Shown: positions 1 to 11,284 of the stretch, piece by piece
How positions within the stretch are numbered: the stretch's first letter is position 1
Layout of the letters: each line of letters opens with the position of its first letter
Origin: Orthonyx spaldingii
Lineage: Eukaryota; Chordata; Aves; Passeriformes; Orthonychidae
Reading direction: 5' to 3'
Assembly: GCA_013397795.1 (NCBI GenBank)
Contig: VZTJ01002475.1
Location: 1,123,403-1,187,402, forward strand
Length of the DNA stretch: 64,000 nucleotides
Made by a program: the position numbers and the translations under genes
Notes under the pieces: generated by a model
The model's database searches: none
What the model was told of the DNA's origin: nothing
What the model saw: the letters and a program-made list of their open reading frames with translations, nothing else

Positions 1-149
1 ATCCCTGGGATGGCTGGATCCAGCCTCCAGTGGCTCAGAGCTGTGTCTCTGGGAGCTGGGGGTCAGAGGAGGGTGGTGTAACCACCTGCTCCTGATCACC
101 TCTGGTGCCTGCAGGAGCCTGCAAGAAAGATGGAGAGAGTATTTACTTG
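1..149. other. unique noncoding sequence
   Basis: No gene, repeat or RNA is recognisable in this short edge segment before the first CR1 tail. Confidence 0.5.
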
Positions 150-437
150 CAAGAGCCTGGAGTGACTGGACAAGGGGCAATGGCTTCAAACTGGCAGAGA
201 GTACATTTAGATTAGAGACTGGGGAGAAATCCTTCCCTGTGAGGGTGGGGAGGCCCTGGCACAGGGTGCCCAGAGAAGCTGTGGCTGCCCCTGGATCCCT
301 GGAAGTGTCCAAGGCCAGGCTGGTTCAGGCTTGGAGCAGCCTGGGACAGTGGGAGGTGTCCCTGCCATGGCAGGGGGGGAATGGGATGATTTCTAAGATC
401 CCTTCCAACCCAAACCATTCTGTGATTCTCAGATTCT
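150..437 (+). mobile_element. CR1 LINE 3' fragment
   Basis: This is a 5'-truncated tail of a CR1 non-LTR retrotransposon in sense orientation. It shows the CR1 3' landmarks in order: a 'ggacaaggggcaatggctt' block, 'tttagattagagac', 'gtgagggtggggaggccctgg', 'gtgcccagagaagctgtgg', 'gtccaaggccaggctgg', 'gaggtgtccctgcc', and a tail of ATTCTGTGATTCTCAGATTCT octamers. No reverse transcriptase coding sequence remains, so it is a dead insertion. The 5' border is approximate. Confidence 0.93.
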
Positions 438-3400
438 CTGACCTCCAGCCAGGTTGATCTCCAGCCCCACAGGCCCAGCCTGGTCCCTGCAGCTCCGGGC
501 ACCTCCCAGATCAGCCCAAAGCCCCGTGGGACAGAGGACAGAGAAGCACTGGCTGCCCTTGGCATTGCTGGTGTCTTCTCCCATCACAGCCACATCACCT
601 GGACACCAGAGCACTTCCCATCCTACAGGGAAAACCCCTCTGGGGAAAATGACATTCCTGAGCCCCACTCTACTCATGGGTTTAGCCCAGGACAAGCAAG
701 GGAGGCAGAAGTTGTTGTGGCCAGACCCTGTTTTGTTTTGGGATCCATTTCAACATTTCTGCTCTGGCAACCCAGGCTCCTTCAGCACTGGCAATAACTT
801 CTAACTTCACAATCTCCCTGGTTTCATGAGCACACAGCTGATTTTTGCATGAAGACCCCCAGGCTCGTCCCTGAGCAGCTCCTTTGGCTCTGCTTTCCTG
901 GCTGGTAACTTCATTCTGCACAGCCTTCCCTTCAGCTGGACCCACATCCCCTTCCTAACTCCTGTAACTCCTTCCACAGAGATTCTGGGAAGAATCTCTA
1001 TTGAAAGCCTGATTTCCCATCAGGCTCTGTATGCAATATTTTGTTTAAACCTAGACAGATTAGCTCCTCTGCTCCTCTCTATTTTCCTATTAAAATGATA
1101 TTAAATTAGTTTTATGTGATCTACTTTTGATAAAACCTTCCTGATTTTTTTCCATCTCATTTGGTATTTGCCTCCATGTCCTCAGAGGTCCATGTCTCAA
1201 TAAAATTTTCTAAGGTGAATGAAAGGGCCTGAAACCAGAAAGTGAAGCAGAGAAGGAAAAAATAAATGATTAAAAAAAGTCAAATATTTGGTGTAACCCA
1301 AAGTGGTCTTCCCAGTTTCTTTAACTGCTTTATTCCATAGTGGTTATGGGAGCAGCTACAGAGGTGGCAGAGCCATGGGAAGTGGCTCAGAGGCGGAGTG
1401 AGAGGTGCTGAAGGTTCCACTCTGCAGCCAAGGTGGGCTCGAGGCATCACCAGGTGGGTGCTGCAGCTCAGCTGCCCTCCCTCCACATCCACATCCATCC
1501 TTATTTTTCCAAATCAGCCTCCTCCTGGCCAGAAACAAACCATGCAGGAAGGCCGAGTTCCCGAGGGGAGAGCTGGGGGTGTGGTGGGTGACCCTGCCCA
1601 GCCTGGCTCTGCTGGCCCAGCTGGCTGTGGGGAGGGTCTGGCGTGGGCTCCTGCTCAGGCAGTGGTGGCTGTGCCCGGTTCCTGTGCTGGGACTCCCACA
1701 CTGAAGCACTCAGAGCCATCACTGCTGGGTGTCACCCCCTGTGCAGCAGTGCCAGGTGTTCCCACGGCTGCTCAGACCCCACGAGATCCATCTCCAGGAG
1801 GAAAACCAGCAAAAAGCCTGGGACAAGTGGGGATGGCACCTGGCTTCAGCACTCCTACCCCTCACTGACCTCCTCCAACTGCACTCCTGAGGGTGCTGGT
1901 GACCCTCAAGTTCACATTTAGGGCAGATGCATCACAGCTTCTCACTGTGAAGCCTTCCCTGTGAGCTGTGTGTCCCTCTGGGAGCACAGGGGAGAGGAGG
2001 CGTCTCCAGAGCCCAGGAATGCCCAGACTGTGCCTGGCCCAGGAGGCTGACACCCCTCCAGAGCATCCATCCCTCTCCACTGACTCTTCTGGAGCTCCCT
2101 GCAACCCCCAAACTTCATTTGGGAGGCAGATACAGCCTGGCTGGATGAGGATTTATCCAGCCTTGTGTGTGACGAGCGAAGGGAAGGATTTCTCAATCTA
2201 ACCCAGGTCTGCCGAATCCTCCTTGGCAAATAAGTCACTTACACATCCCAGAGGCAAAGCAAGAATTTGTAAATGAAAACTTTTTCAAATAAATCTTTTG
2301 TAGGATTTGCAAACCTTCTGATCGGATTTGTAACTCCAGACACAGATTTGTATACTCGCTGCGAGATGTGAAGGATTTAAAAATCCATCTCTTGACTTGT
2401 GAAACAATCCAACGTTTTAGAAACCAGGTAGCTAAAGCTAAGACTAAAAGCACACAGCACTTGGGCCTGAAGGTTTAGTGACAGGATTTATACATTAGAA
2501 CAGGGAGATAATGTAACTCAGGTGTATTAAATCCTGATTTATTAACAAACTCAGAAGTAATAGCTTTACAAATAACTCCCAAGACATTTAAAAGTGCTTA
2601 ACCCTTGGAGTACTTGCATTTGTCAGGCTGCCATCTCTGGGAATGTCAAGAAATATGTCTAAATATATCAGGGAAGATTCAGCTGCACTGCAGACAAGCC
2701 CTGCAGCCTCTCTCACCAGTTCTCCTTCTTCCACAGGAGCCAGGAGCGACTCCTGAGGGTCTGGGATTTCTCCAGGTGCTGCAGACACTCCTGGCACATT
2801 TCTGGAGGCTCTTTGGTCCCATCATGCTGGGACAGCTGTCACATCTGCCTGCTCAGTGGCATGGGGCCCTGCCACAGCCCTCTCCTGCCATGTCCCAGTG
2901 CCCCACAGCCTCTCAACTTCAGGGGGTGAGGGCTGGGCTCAGAAGCCTCTGCTGGGGAGGGTTTTGGTTGGCTGAGGTGTTGAGGAGAGGGCTGGGAGCA
3001 CTCAGGGATCAGGACAAGCTGTTTCCATCACTGAGGGCTCTGTGAAAAAACCCTTTCTGGGGATGTTCTCATGCATTGTCTCTTTCTCCTCTCCAGCAGC
3101 CTCAGGCTTGTCCCAGTTACCTCCTACCCAGGATGCCTGGCTTTGAGCTCCTTGGTGGGTGGAGATGGGGAACCTCTGCTCTGGGATGATGAAGAAGGAT
3201 TTCATCCAGCTCTTCCAGCTGTGTGCTCTTGTATCTTTAAAGCCCTTGGGCTCAGCAATGACTAGGAGCTGATTTCTTCCCGGTCACAACCAATTCTGCA
3301 GCAATTTCACCTTTGACAAACCTGTTGGAAGACAAAGCTTTCCCCTGCAGAAGCACCTCTTCTCCATTCACACTTATCCCAAACACACCAGCATAATAAA

Positions 3401-4149
3401 GTGGCATTTCCAAAGCAATTGTAATTTTTGGATATAAAAGCCATAATTACCTGAAGGAGTCTGTCAGAGCTGCTAATTCCCCTTTCCTCTTCCTTCTGCG
3501 CCCTATTAGCTTTTGTTTAGCATAAATGAGTTTGCAGAGCAGTGGCGTGGCCCAGGGAGTGGCTCAGGATTGCCCTGGGCACTTGACAGGCTCCAAACCC
3601 TCGTGCAGGGAGAGAAGCCCAGGCTGTTTCCAGCTGGTGAAAGAGCTCGATGCTGTTTGTGTCCAAACTTGCCTGGAAGCAAAATGACCATTCACAACAG
3701 CCTGCTCTGTTAATGGTGTAAAGTGCACTAGAAAATGATTGTGAAAATAATAGCTACTTGTTGATGAGAGAGCCAAGAGCAGCAGCAAGGGCTGGAGCGC
3801 CGCGTGCAGGAGGAGCTGGAAGGGAAAAGGCACTTGACACCTCTCGTGGGTTCAGCTTGCACGAACAATTAGACAGTTTTAAACTTAACTCTTATTCCCT
3901 CTGCTGAGCTTTTCTCTCTTCCTTCTGTTTGGCTTTTTCACAAACGGCTGCTCATTATTTTGGGGGTGTTTTTGTGCCCTGCTTTGATCAGGACTGATTC
4001 CACACAGTGTGGGAGCACCCGGGGTGCAGCCACTGAGGGTGTGTGGGTGAAGCCCTCCTCCTGCTGAGGAACATGAGCCACTGGCCCAACTCCATCCCTG
4101 CAGCAGCTCCAAGAGCCTCTCCCTGACCTCTCCACTTGTTTTGGTCAGC
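438..4149. other. unique noncoding DNA, no gene seen
   Basis: Mixed composition. GC-richer stretches (about 1380-2100 and 2690-3010) alternate with AT-rich ones (about 1040-1280, 2230-2600 and 3370-3520). Short open frames on both strands have no recognisable domain. Between 2266 and 2375 a GATTTG(T/C)A-like motif recurs about every 20-35 bases. The part around 3420-3520 and 3700-3770 (AT-rich, with TAATTA-like words) resembles noncoding regulatory sequence, which cannot be tested here. Confidence 0.5.
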
Positions 4150-4485
4150 TGGAGGAGAGGAGGCTGAGGTCAGACCTCACTGGGGGCTGCAGCTGCTCCC
4201 GAGGGGCAGCTCTGATCTCTGTGACAGGGACAGCACCCGGGGAACGGCTGGAGCTGTGCCAGGGCAGGGTCAGGCTGGAGATCAGGAAAGGTTCTTCCCC
4301 CAGAGGGTGCTGGCACTGCCCAGGCTCCCCAGGGAATGGTCCTGGCCCCGAGGCTGCCAGAGCTCCAGGAGCGTTTGGACAGCGCTGCCAGGGATGCACA
4401 GGGTGGGGGTGTTGGGGGGTCTGTGCAGGGCCAGGAGCTGGACTGGATGATCCCTTCCAGCTCAGGACAATCTGTGATTCCATGT
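4150..4485 (+). mobile_element. CR1 LINE 3' fragment, second tail type
   Basis: This CR1 tail belongs to a different 3' subfamily from the copy at 150-437. Landmarks are 'gaggaggctgaggtcagacc', 'cccggggaacggctggagc', 'ggttcttcccccagagggtg', 'cccaggctccccaggg', 'gctccaggagcgtttggac', 'ggccaggagctggactgg' and 'cccttccagctcaggaca', ending near TGTGATTC. The same subfamily recurs at 22576-22815 on the minus strand and 18745-18862 on the plus strand. No coding part is present. Confidence 0.92.
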
Positions 4486-4924
4486 TTTTACAAATATGTT
4501 TAAGATTTGAGGTGATTTAGGGATGAAGTATCTGCTGTGCTTCCCTTTATGTGTTCTGCTTCTACATTTTTCACTTTAGACACTGAGAGGTTTCCAGTTT
4601 CTCTCCTGAGCTGGCTCAAGTTTGTGGTGGACCAAAGCTCTGATTCAATAAAACATTCGATCACCTGCTGAACTTTAATCACATACTCAAACTCAACTTT
4701 ATTCAGGAAAGCTCTTAAGCATGAGATAAAATCCAAGGTGTTTTCAATGATTTGGTAAATTTTGAGTAAGGGGATGGGCTCTGTTGTTCTGCCAAAGTGC
4801 TCAGCAAAGTCTCACCAAAGGCAGAGCTGGGATTGGGGTCTCTCTGTGAGCGTATTTTCTGTGGTGCTGGGCCAGAATGAAGTTCCCAAGGGCTTCTGAT
4901 GCCTTGCAGTGAGAGAAGAAAGAG
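4486..4924. other. unique noncoding sequence
   Basis: AT-leaning sequence between a CR1 tail and the tetranucleotide array. No gene, RNA or repeat is recognised. Confidence 0.45.
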
Positions 4925-5035
4925 TCCATCCATCCATCCATCCATCCATCCATCCATCCATCCATCCATCCATCCATCCATCCATCCATCCATCCATCCA
5001 TCCATCCATCCATCCATCCATCCATCCATCCATCC
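4925..5035. repeat. (TCCA)n microsatellite
   Basis: A perfect tetranucleotide array of 111 bases, about 27.7 copies, with no interruption. On the minus strand it reads (TGGA)n and yields spurious Trp-Met-Asp-Gly open frames. The lack of interruptions suggests a young, length-variable array. Confidence 0.99.
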
Positions 5036-5289
5036 TGGGACACTCTCTGTCGCCTGTCTGGGACTCTCCCAGGTTTGAGCACCACGGGGCAGGCAGGGAG
5101 GCAGTTCCTTTAAACACTTCAGCCAGCAGGGAAGAAGAAGAAGAGGTGACAATGACTTTTAACTGATTTAACCCAGAGCAGCCAAGGAGACTTTGGGTCA
5201 TCCAGGCACTCATCCAGGCACTGCTCCATCGGGAACTCTGCAAACTCCTGGATGAACACGGCAGCTTCAGCACTGCCTCTGCCTCCATC
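5036..5289. other. unique noncoding sequence
   Basis: Nothing recognisable apart from a short purine run (GAAGAAGAAGAAGAGG) near 5130. Confidence 0.4.
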
Positions 5290-5740
5290 ATCCTTCTCAT
5301 CATTTCAGTGACAGAAGGGAAAGGGTTAAACCCCAAGTAATTAATACAAGAAGACTCTTCATTACTAGAAGACGTCTGTGTATCGTTAAATTTCATTTCA
5401 GCTTTAATTAGACAATTTTTTTTTCCATATAAAAGTCTTTGTTGTGTCAATTAGTTGATTGACTATCATCTGGTTTCTGGGTTAGTGAAACCTGATCCGT
5501 TGTGAATGAATTTGTTTATCAGGGAAAAAGGAGCAGGGGATGGAAAAAAATTCAATTAAATGTTGATGTGTGGAGTGACAAGCGGTATTCGATAGGGCTT
5601 TTAGTTTAATTGCTTGTATTTCATTAAGAGATGTATTTATCAAGAGAATTCTTCATTTTCAAAAGATCTTGGATGTCTTCTTGTTCACTTCTGGCTTTTT
5701 AGGTACTTTTGTAGTATTCAACAAACAGAGAGGACTATTT
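5290..5740. other. AT-rich island, candidate conserved noncoding element
   Basis: An AT-rich stretch with many homeodomain-type core words, such as AAGTAATTAATA (5334), CTTTAATTAGAC, GTCAATTAGTTG, TTCAATTAAATG and TTTAATTGC. No repeat family or open frame explains it. This base and word composition is typical of conserved enhancers of developmental genes. That reading is inference from composition only. Confidence 0.3.
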
Positions 5741-6574
5741 ATTTAATCAGAAAAAGTACTTTATTGTGACATATCCTGAGAGTGGTACATCACTGATGTG
5801 TGGTGACAGCCTTTTGATGACACCCACATGCAAATTGCAGGGGACAGGCTGTGCTCCTACATCATTTGGCAAAGACCCACCACATCCTTTGCTGCTCTGT
5901 GGCCTGAGGCCACTCCAAAAACTGTGTGATAATCCCAAAAGTGTGCGTGAGGAGCAAACTGTCCAGCTCCAAACCCTGGGAACGTTTTGGAAGTCCTGCT
6001 TTAAATCTTTTAAAGGCTGTAAATCCCTTTGGGAGGAGTGGTTTTCACTCGTGTTGTGTTTGGCTTCCAGCTTGTGGCTGACAAATAGAAATGAAATGGG
6101 CTTTGGGAGGGTCTGGCAGGAGCTGTCCAAACACAGAGTGGTTGTAACTCCGGAGCTGGTGTGGTTACACAGGGCATCCCTGAGTAGTTACAGCCACCCT
6201 GGAGTGCCGTGATGAGAAACAAGTGTATTTCTACAACTTTCTCTTTCTGATCCAGCTTTTCTAAAACCTGTGAGTAGATAAGCCTGCACCTGGGGTTGTT
6301 TGGGAGATGGCAACTGGATTCCAACAAAGCCTGCCAAAGGTGAAATGGTTATTTTTCTGGATGTGCAGGTGTCCAGGGTCAGGGAATCCTGGATGCAGAG
6401 CGTGGTGATGGGGGCTCACCTGGAGGGTGGTGGGACCCGGATTCCCCGTTAGTGTGGGACCTCCAGCATCGCTGCTCCAGGGGGAGACAGCAGGGCCCAG
6501 GTTTGGATGTGTACTGGATGGACATTCCTTGTGAAAAGGAGTATATTTTAGCCTGGATGTAGGAAAATACCCGG
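5741..6574. other. unique noncoding sequence
   Basis: Open frames of 105-148 codons occur on both strands and overlap each other, with no recognisable domain. They are judged accidental. Confidence 0.45.
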
Positions 6575-6702
6575 GCAAGTGATCAATCTGTTGGGTATTC
6601 CAGAAACACTCAGGGCTCTGGTCTGGGTGACGAGGTGGGAATCAATCACAGCTTGGACTCGATGATCTTGGAGGCCTTTTCCAACCTCAGTGATTCCATG
6701 GG
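6575..6702 (+). mobile_element. CR1-type 3' tail fragment
   Basis: A short, diverged tail: 'gggtgacgaggtgggaatca', 'cttggactcgatgatcttgg', 'ggccttttccaacctcagtg', then ATTCCATG. It matches the 3' end of a CR1 subfamily that ends in 'ttggactcgatgatc...ttttccaacct'. The 5' limit is uncertain. Confidence 0.72.
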
Positions 6703-7493
6703 AGGAGAACTGGAGCAGAGGAGCCCCTGTGACACCGAGTCCTGCCCTCCACACATGCAGGAAACTCCTCTGTGCATCACTTGGGCGAGGTGATCAGTCT
6801 GCATCTCAGAACTAATTTAATTCCTTGCCCTCGAGAGATTTGCTTTTCAGATATTGAGGCTTGGGAGCAGGGAGCTTCTCTCCATGGGTTTGCTCAGTGC
6901 CCAGCAGAAATCCTGGCAGGGCCTCTGGGAATGTCTGTATAATGAGGAGTTCTAATGAGTGCTAATTACACCCAGCACATGGGTGAGGAAGGTCTTTCCT
7001 GAAACCCATCAGTGCAGTTCAGCATTTTCTGCCTTGCCTGTCCTCTGTGTTCCAGTTTGCTTGGGAATTACAGCCAGGGCATGGCCTGCCCTCAGAAAGT
7101 CATTACTTCTCCTATCCTGTGATGAGAATTCACAATCAAAGAGTCCAGGTAAGATATTGGGAGGCAACTGGTAATTATATCCTTCCTAAACATTTTGTCT
7201 GGGATATTGCACCGGCATCATGACAGTGAGTGTGAAGCTGGGACTTTTACATGAGAAAAACAGAACAGCATGGAGAGATGCTCCAGATTGTTCCCTCTGG
7301 GGGCAAACTATCACTGTACAAATGGAAAGACTCAAGATTTGGGCAGATCATTGCTGATGTGGTTGAAGAGTCTGTTTTACCTGAACCTACTGAAGGAGGA
7401 TTAAAAAACTAAAAAGAAAAGGGAAAAAAGAAAGGATAAATACCAGACCAGCCTTTCCAAGAAGGCTTTCTAGCAGAAGCAGCAGCAGAAGGT
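6703..7493. other. unique noncoding sequence
   Basis: No gene, RNA or repeat recognised. The 7400-7440 part is purine-rich. Confidence 0.45.
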
Positions 7494-7688
7494 GAAGGGT
7501 GGGGAGGCCCTGGTACAGGGTGCCCAGAGAAACTGTGGCTGTCTCATCCCTGGCAGTGTCCAAGGCCAGGTTGGACAGGGCTTGGAGCAACCTGGGATAG
7601 TGGAAGGTGTCCCTGCTCATGGCAGGGTGGGAGTGGGATGATCTTTAAGGTCCATCCAACCCAAACCATTCTGTGATTCTCAGATTCC
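7494..7688 (+). mobile_element. CR1 LINE 3' fragment
   Basis: A strongly 5'-truncated CR1 tail with 'gaagggtggggaggccctgg', 'gtgcccagagaaactgtgg', 'gtccaaggccaggttggac', 'ggaaggtgtccctgc', 'ttccaacccaaaccattct'-like sequence and a GTGATTCTCAGATTC end. It is the same tail type as the copy at 150-437. Confidence 0.93.
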
Positions 7689-7849
7689 TCTGCTGCAGAG
7701 TCCAGGAGCTGTTCCTGGGGTCCTGGCAGAGAGGACTGCCAGGAGATGCTGCAGGAAGCCGGATCAGCGTGCCCAGCAGCTCCAGCCCCTCAGCCACCAC
7801 CATTTTGTTCTCATCCCCAAGAAGCTGTGGAAGTTGTGCCTATCAGGAA
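7689..7849. other. unique noncoding sequence
   Basis: GC-rich unique sequence, no feature recognised. Confidence 0.4.
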
Positions 7850-8110
7850 ATCTCCCTCGTCCCGACGGCGGCGTGTTCGCTCCGATAAGGGCGCTGTGTA
7901 ATGGCAATTATGTTTCCATTTGTTGTGAGAAAACTTAATACGCAGAGTGGCAGAAATGTTATTCATCCACTGTTAATTACGAGCTACTTACTGCAGGGAA
8001 TCATGCAAAAACAAAAAAAGTGTAATCAAATGCAATAAAGGGAAGCAGCCTGTGCTCTGCCTTCATGCTGGATGGAATTAGTGCCTGCCACCAATTATCA
8101 CCAATAATGC
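7850..8110. other. candidate conserved noncoding element
   Basis: A small group of CpGs (GACGGCGGCGTG and TTCGCTCCGATAAGGGCGC) is followed by AT-rich sequence with GGCAATTATG, CTTAATACGC, CTGTTAATTACGAG and TGTAATCAAATGC. It matches no repeat in the window. CpGs kept outside an island, next to TAATTA words, hint at constraint but do not prove it. Confidence 0.3.
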
Positions 8111-9023
8111 AGCGGGGCCCCGTGGGTGACCTTCCCTGGGGCTCTGCAGCAGCGCTGGGGACACGAGTGCCAGGGCAGAGGGATGGGCAGGTGCTTGGGA
8201 CCACGATCCTTCGTGCAGCAAAGCCGTGGGGCTCTCTTGAGTGGTCTCTGCCAGTGCCACCGTGAGCTCCGAGGGAGCTGCAGGAGCATCCCAGCAGAGC
8301 CCAGCTGGATGGAGCAGCTCCAGCCACTGCCTTTTTTCCATGGTTGTGTTCCCCCCTCCAGGCTGTGGGAAGCACCAGGAAGGGTGGGGGAATGCTGGGG
8401 TTGTTGTCAGTCTCCGATTCTGGGAGCAGGTCCAGAGCCAGGCAGGTTGGAGGTGTCTGTGCTCCCACCTGGTCAGGATCCCTGGTTTTCACCCAGACAG
8501 CCCCAGTGGTGAGAAAACAGCTGCATTTCATGTTGTGCCTGGTTTGGGGCTCCCTGGGACAAGGAAGGTGCTGTCCTTGGACAGTGAGGGATGCAAGGTG
8601 CCCGGGGCTGGAGCACAGGACAGGTGGAGCGAGGCTGAGGGCAGAGCTGGGTGTGCTCAGCCCAGAGCGAGGGCGAGGGGAGGTTCCAGTGCTGCCAGGT
8701 GAGAAGGTGCCCATGGAAGATGGATCAGGCTCTTCCCAAAGGCACACAGTGGGAGTGTGAGAGGCACCAGGGAGGTTCTGCTTTGTAATAAAAGTAACCA
8801 TGTCACCCCATGGTGGTGGAACACTGAAACTGAGGCTCAGAGAAACTGGGGGGGTCTCTGTTCCTGGAGATCTTTGGGACTCCAGTGAGGAACATCCAGA
8901 AGAACTTGCTGCAGCTGGACCTACTGGAGTCCATGGGCTGGACCAGAGACCTTCAGAGAAGACTTTTGGCCCATGAAGTTCATTCTTGGAAGGCACTAGG
9001 ATTGTTTTAATGTCCCTGGACAC
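8111..9023 (-). other. long GC-rich open frame, probably not a gene
   Basis: The minus-strand frame stays open from 9023 down to 8001, 340 codons. The leftmost possible start, at 9023, is GTG rather than ATG. The first in-frame ATG comes about 75 residues in, leaving about 266 codons. The translation is Ser/Pro/Gly/Thr-rich, without signal peptide, membrane segment or known domain. Its C-terminal end runs into the AT-rich island at 7850-8110. The opposite strand has overlapping open frames too, as expected in GC-rich DNA poor in stop codons. No splice or promoter context supports it. Confidence 0.2.
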
Positions 9024-10019
9024 AGGATAGTTGGTGGTTCCTCATCCTGCTGAGCTGCCTGAGCTCTCCTTGCCTCTCTGGTGACCCAGGGAAAGTCTCC
9101 ATTGCGATGCTGAGTTACATCAGAAGTCAGTGAGACACAAAAGCTGCCTTGGGAGGAGTGAGAATGACACAAAAACATTTATTTGAGATGGCAGGAAACA
9201 GACTATGGAAAAGGCAAGGCTGGGATGCCTGGACAGCGCAGACCCTGCCCCTGCAGCCAGAACATCACCTACACCACTGAGAAACACCCATTTCCACTGG
9301 GAAACACCCTTCCATGGGCATAAATCTGTCCTGTGGGTGAGAAAAGAAGGAAACAACCAGGGTGTGATCTGCACAACAGCTCAGCCACTGATGAGGATTG
9401 CCACTAATGCCTTTCTGAGCACTGTGAGCTTAGCAGCCTGACATAATGCAGGAAGCACTTTAATTCCCAAAGAAAGACTTTTTTTTTCTTTCCCTAGAAA
9501 GTAGTAGATAGCAACTGTAACTTCTTTGAGGCAAATTTCACTGCAGATCTGTGCCATATCTGCTGAGAAACTTCCTTCTGAGCGTATCCATTAGGGATAT
9601 AACAAGAGAGGGTTACCTGTGTTTGCATCCCCTGTAAGCACCTCTGCTTTGAGACTTTGCAGAGGTTTCCACCTGAAATCTCAGCCTGGTGTCACAAGAC
9701 TTGAATTTGGAAGGATTCAGTGCTACCCCTGTGCATTTGTCACACAAATATTCCAGCTGAGTTCCTCAGAGCAGAACAGGGGCTCACCAGACCCAAAACC
9801 CCACCTACACATTCCAACCTTAAAATGGACACAGGTGCAAACATTATTCACTATTTGAATAACAACTAAATTCTTGATTGCTTGGATCTTTCTAGGAATG
9901 ACCAGGAACAAAAAAAAAGAGAAGTGAGATTCATCTTCTCAGCCCTCAGCTGTGAATTTTCTGCTCAGCTCTGCTGCTGATACCGAGAGAGCAGATGCTT
10001 CCTTACTCTGCAGAAACGC
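9024..10019. other. unique noncoding sequence
   Basis: No gene or repeat family recognised. A short poly-T run lies near 9479. Confidence 0.45.
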
Positions 10020-10290
10020 AGTGTGTGAAACAGTATTTTAACAGCTTTATCTGATATTTTATATCTCACTGTCAAACATAGCAGTGATTCCACTTCTATT
10101 TGGGTAAGTAATCTGAAAAGAAGGCAGCAATAATCTCTCAGGAGAGCCAGGCATGGGACTAATTACTCCAGCTAGAGATTTGTAAAGACACATTTTCAGA
10201 GCTGGGATTTTATCATTCCACAGGGTAATTAAAAGACAACCCTGTCAAAAGAAGTTTTGCAGTCTTAAATATTCTTTTTCCTCTATGAAG
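10020..10290. other. AT-rich island
   Basis: AT-rich unique sequence with GGACTAATTACTCC (about 10157), GGTAATTAAAAG and TTTATATCTCAC words. It is a possible noncoding regulatory element by composition only. Confidence 0.25.
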
Positions 10291-10419
10291 AATAACCCTT
10301 TCCAAGCTCAGCACTGGGATGGCTTCATTTCCCAGGGATGGGTGGGGGGTACCTGTGGTGCCTGCCCGGCTGCCAGCTCAACGTCACACTCGGTGGGCAG
10401 AGCAGAGGCATTTTCTGTG

Positions 10420-10541
10420 TCACAGAATCACAGAATGGCTTGGGGGAGAAAGGACCTGAAAGCTCATCTCATACCATGGGCAGGGGCACCTTCCACTGTC
10501 CCAGGCTGCTCCAAGCCCTGTCCAACCTGGCCTTAAATGTT
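10420..10541 (-). mobile_element. CR1 LINE 3' fragment (3' part of a split copy?)
   Basis: Reverse-orientation CR1 tail. Reading the plus strand, it starts with the complement of the terminal octamers (CACAGAATCACAGAATGG) and continues through 'ccatgggcaggggcacc', 'gctccaagccctgtccaac' and 'ctggccttaa'. It contains only about the last 120 bases of CR1. It faces the plus-strand fragment at 10672-10800, which holds the adjoining upstream part of the element. Confidence 0.9.
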
Positions 10542-10671
10542 GCGTGTTGGGAAAGAGGTCAGATTGTCCAATGCTCTAAATTGGAGTTCTGCATCAGCCA
10601 CCAAGCAGAGGAAGAATCCCTGCTTGGAATTTGTTTCTTCAGTGAAGCACTTGCTGAAATCAGAACAATTC

Positions 10672-10800
10672 CAACTGAAAGAGGGGAAATTTAATTAGAT
10701 ATGCAGAAGGAATTGTTCCCTGTGAGGGTGGAGTGCCCAGAGAAGCTGTGGCTGCCCCTGCATCCCTGGCAGTGTTCAAAGCCAGGCTGGATGGGGCTGG
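10672..10800 (+). mobile_element. CR1 fragment lacking the 3' tail
   Basis: Plus-strand CR1 segment: 'ctgaaagaggggaaattta', 'gttccctgtgagggtgg', 'gtgcccagagaagctgtgg', then 'aagccaggctggatgggg'. There it stops without the usual 'ggtgtccctgcc' part and octamer tail. A stretch of about 10 bases is also missing within it (the 'ggaggccctggcacagg' segment). See 10420-10541 for the complementary piece. Confidence 0.87.
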
Positions 10801-11278
10801 CTCAGTGGAAGCAGCAAAGATCAAAGCAGGGGTACAAAAGCTGACTGGCCTGCCAGAGGGGATTTAGACCCAACTTGGCACAAGTGACATTCAGGGCAAA
10901 CTCTTTGGTTTCCTGGAGCACTTCAGATCTCTGGTCAAAGAGTTGGACTTCCTAACATCCACAACTCCTCCAAGGCTGGTGCTGGGTTTTCCAAAAGCTG
11001 TCACTTCACTGAGCCATTGACTCTTCTGGATAACTTGGCAATGTGGATAACTTGAAAATCCAAATGAGGGCACTGCCTGCAGGTCCCCCTGGCTCCCCCA
11101 AGCAGGGGGGTTCAGCACAGGATGGGCCATGGGGGTGAAAGCACAAGGCTCACACCTGCACTGCCTCATCCATGGGGTTCCAGGCCAGCTGGAGACCTCT
11201 GCATCCCAGCTTGGGATGCCAGGTCAGCCCGAGAGCTCTGTCTCCTGCCTGTTGTCCCATGCAGCCCCTTTCTGCACC
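10801..11278. other. unique noncoding sequence
   Basis: No gene or repeat recognised between the CR1 fragment and the solo LTR. Confidence 0.45.
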
Positions 11279-11284
11279 TTCCTC
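11279..11284. repeat. target-site duplication, left copy
   Basis: TTCCTC lies immediately before the LTR's 5' TG and is repeated exactly at 11526-11531. A 6-bp duplication is typical of class II (alpha/beta-like) retroviral integration. Confidence 0.88.

Noticed and set aside
4812..5450. Repeat-protein open frames with tandem Trp-Met-Asp-Gly units (up to 212 codons)
   Set aside because: They are translations of the TCCA microsatellite and its flanks, not genes.
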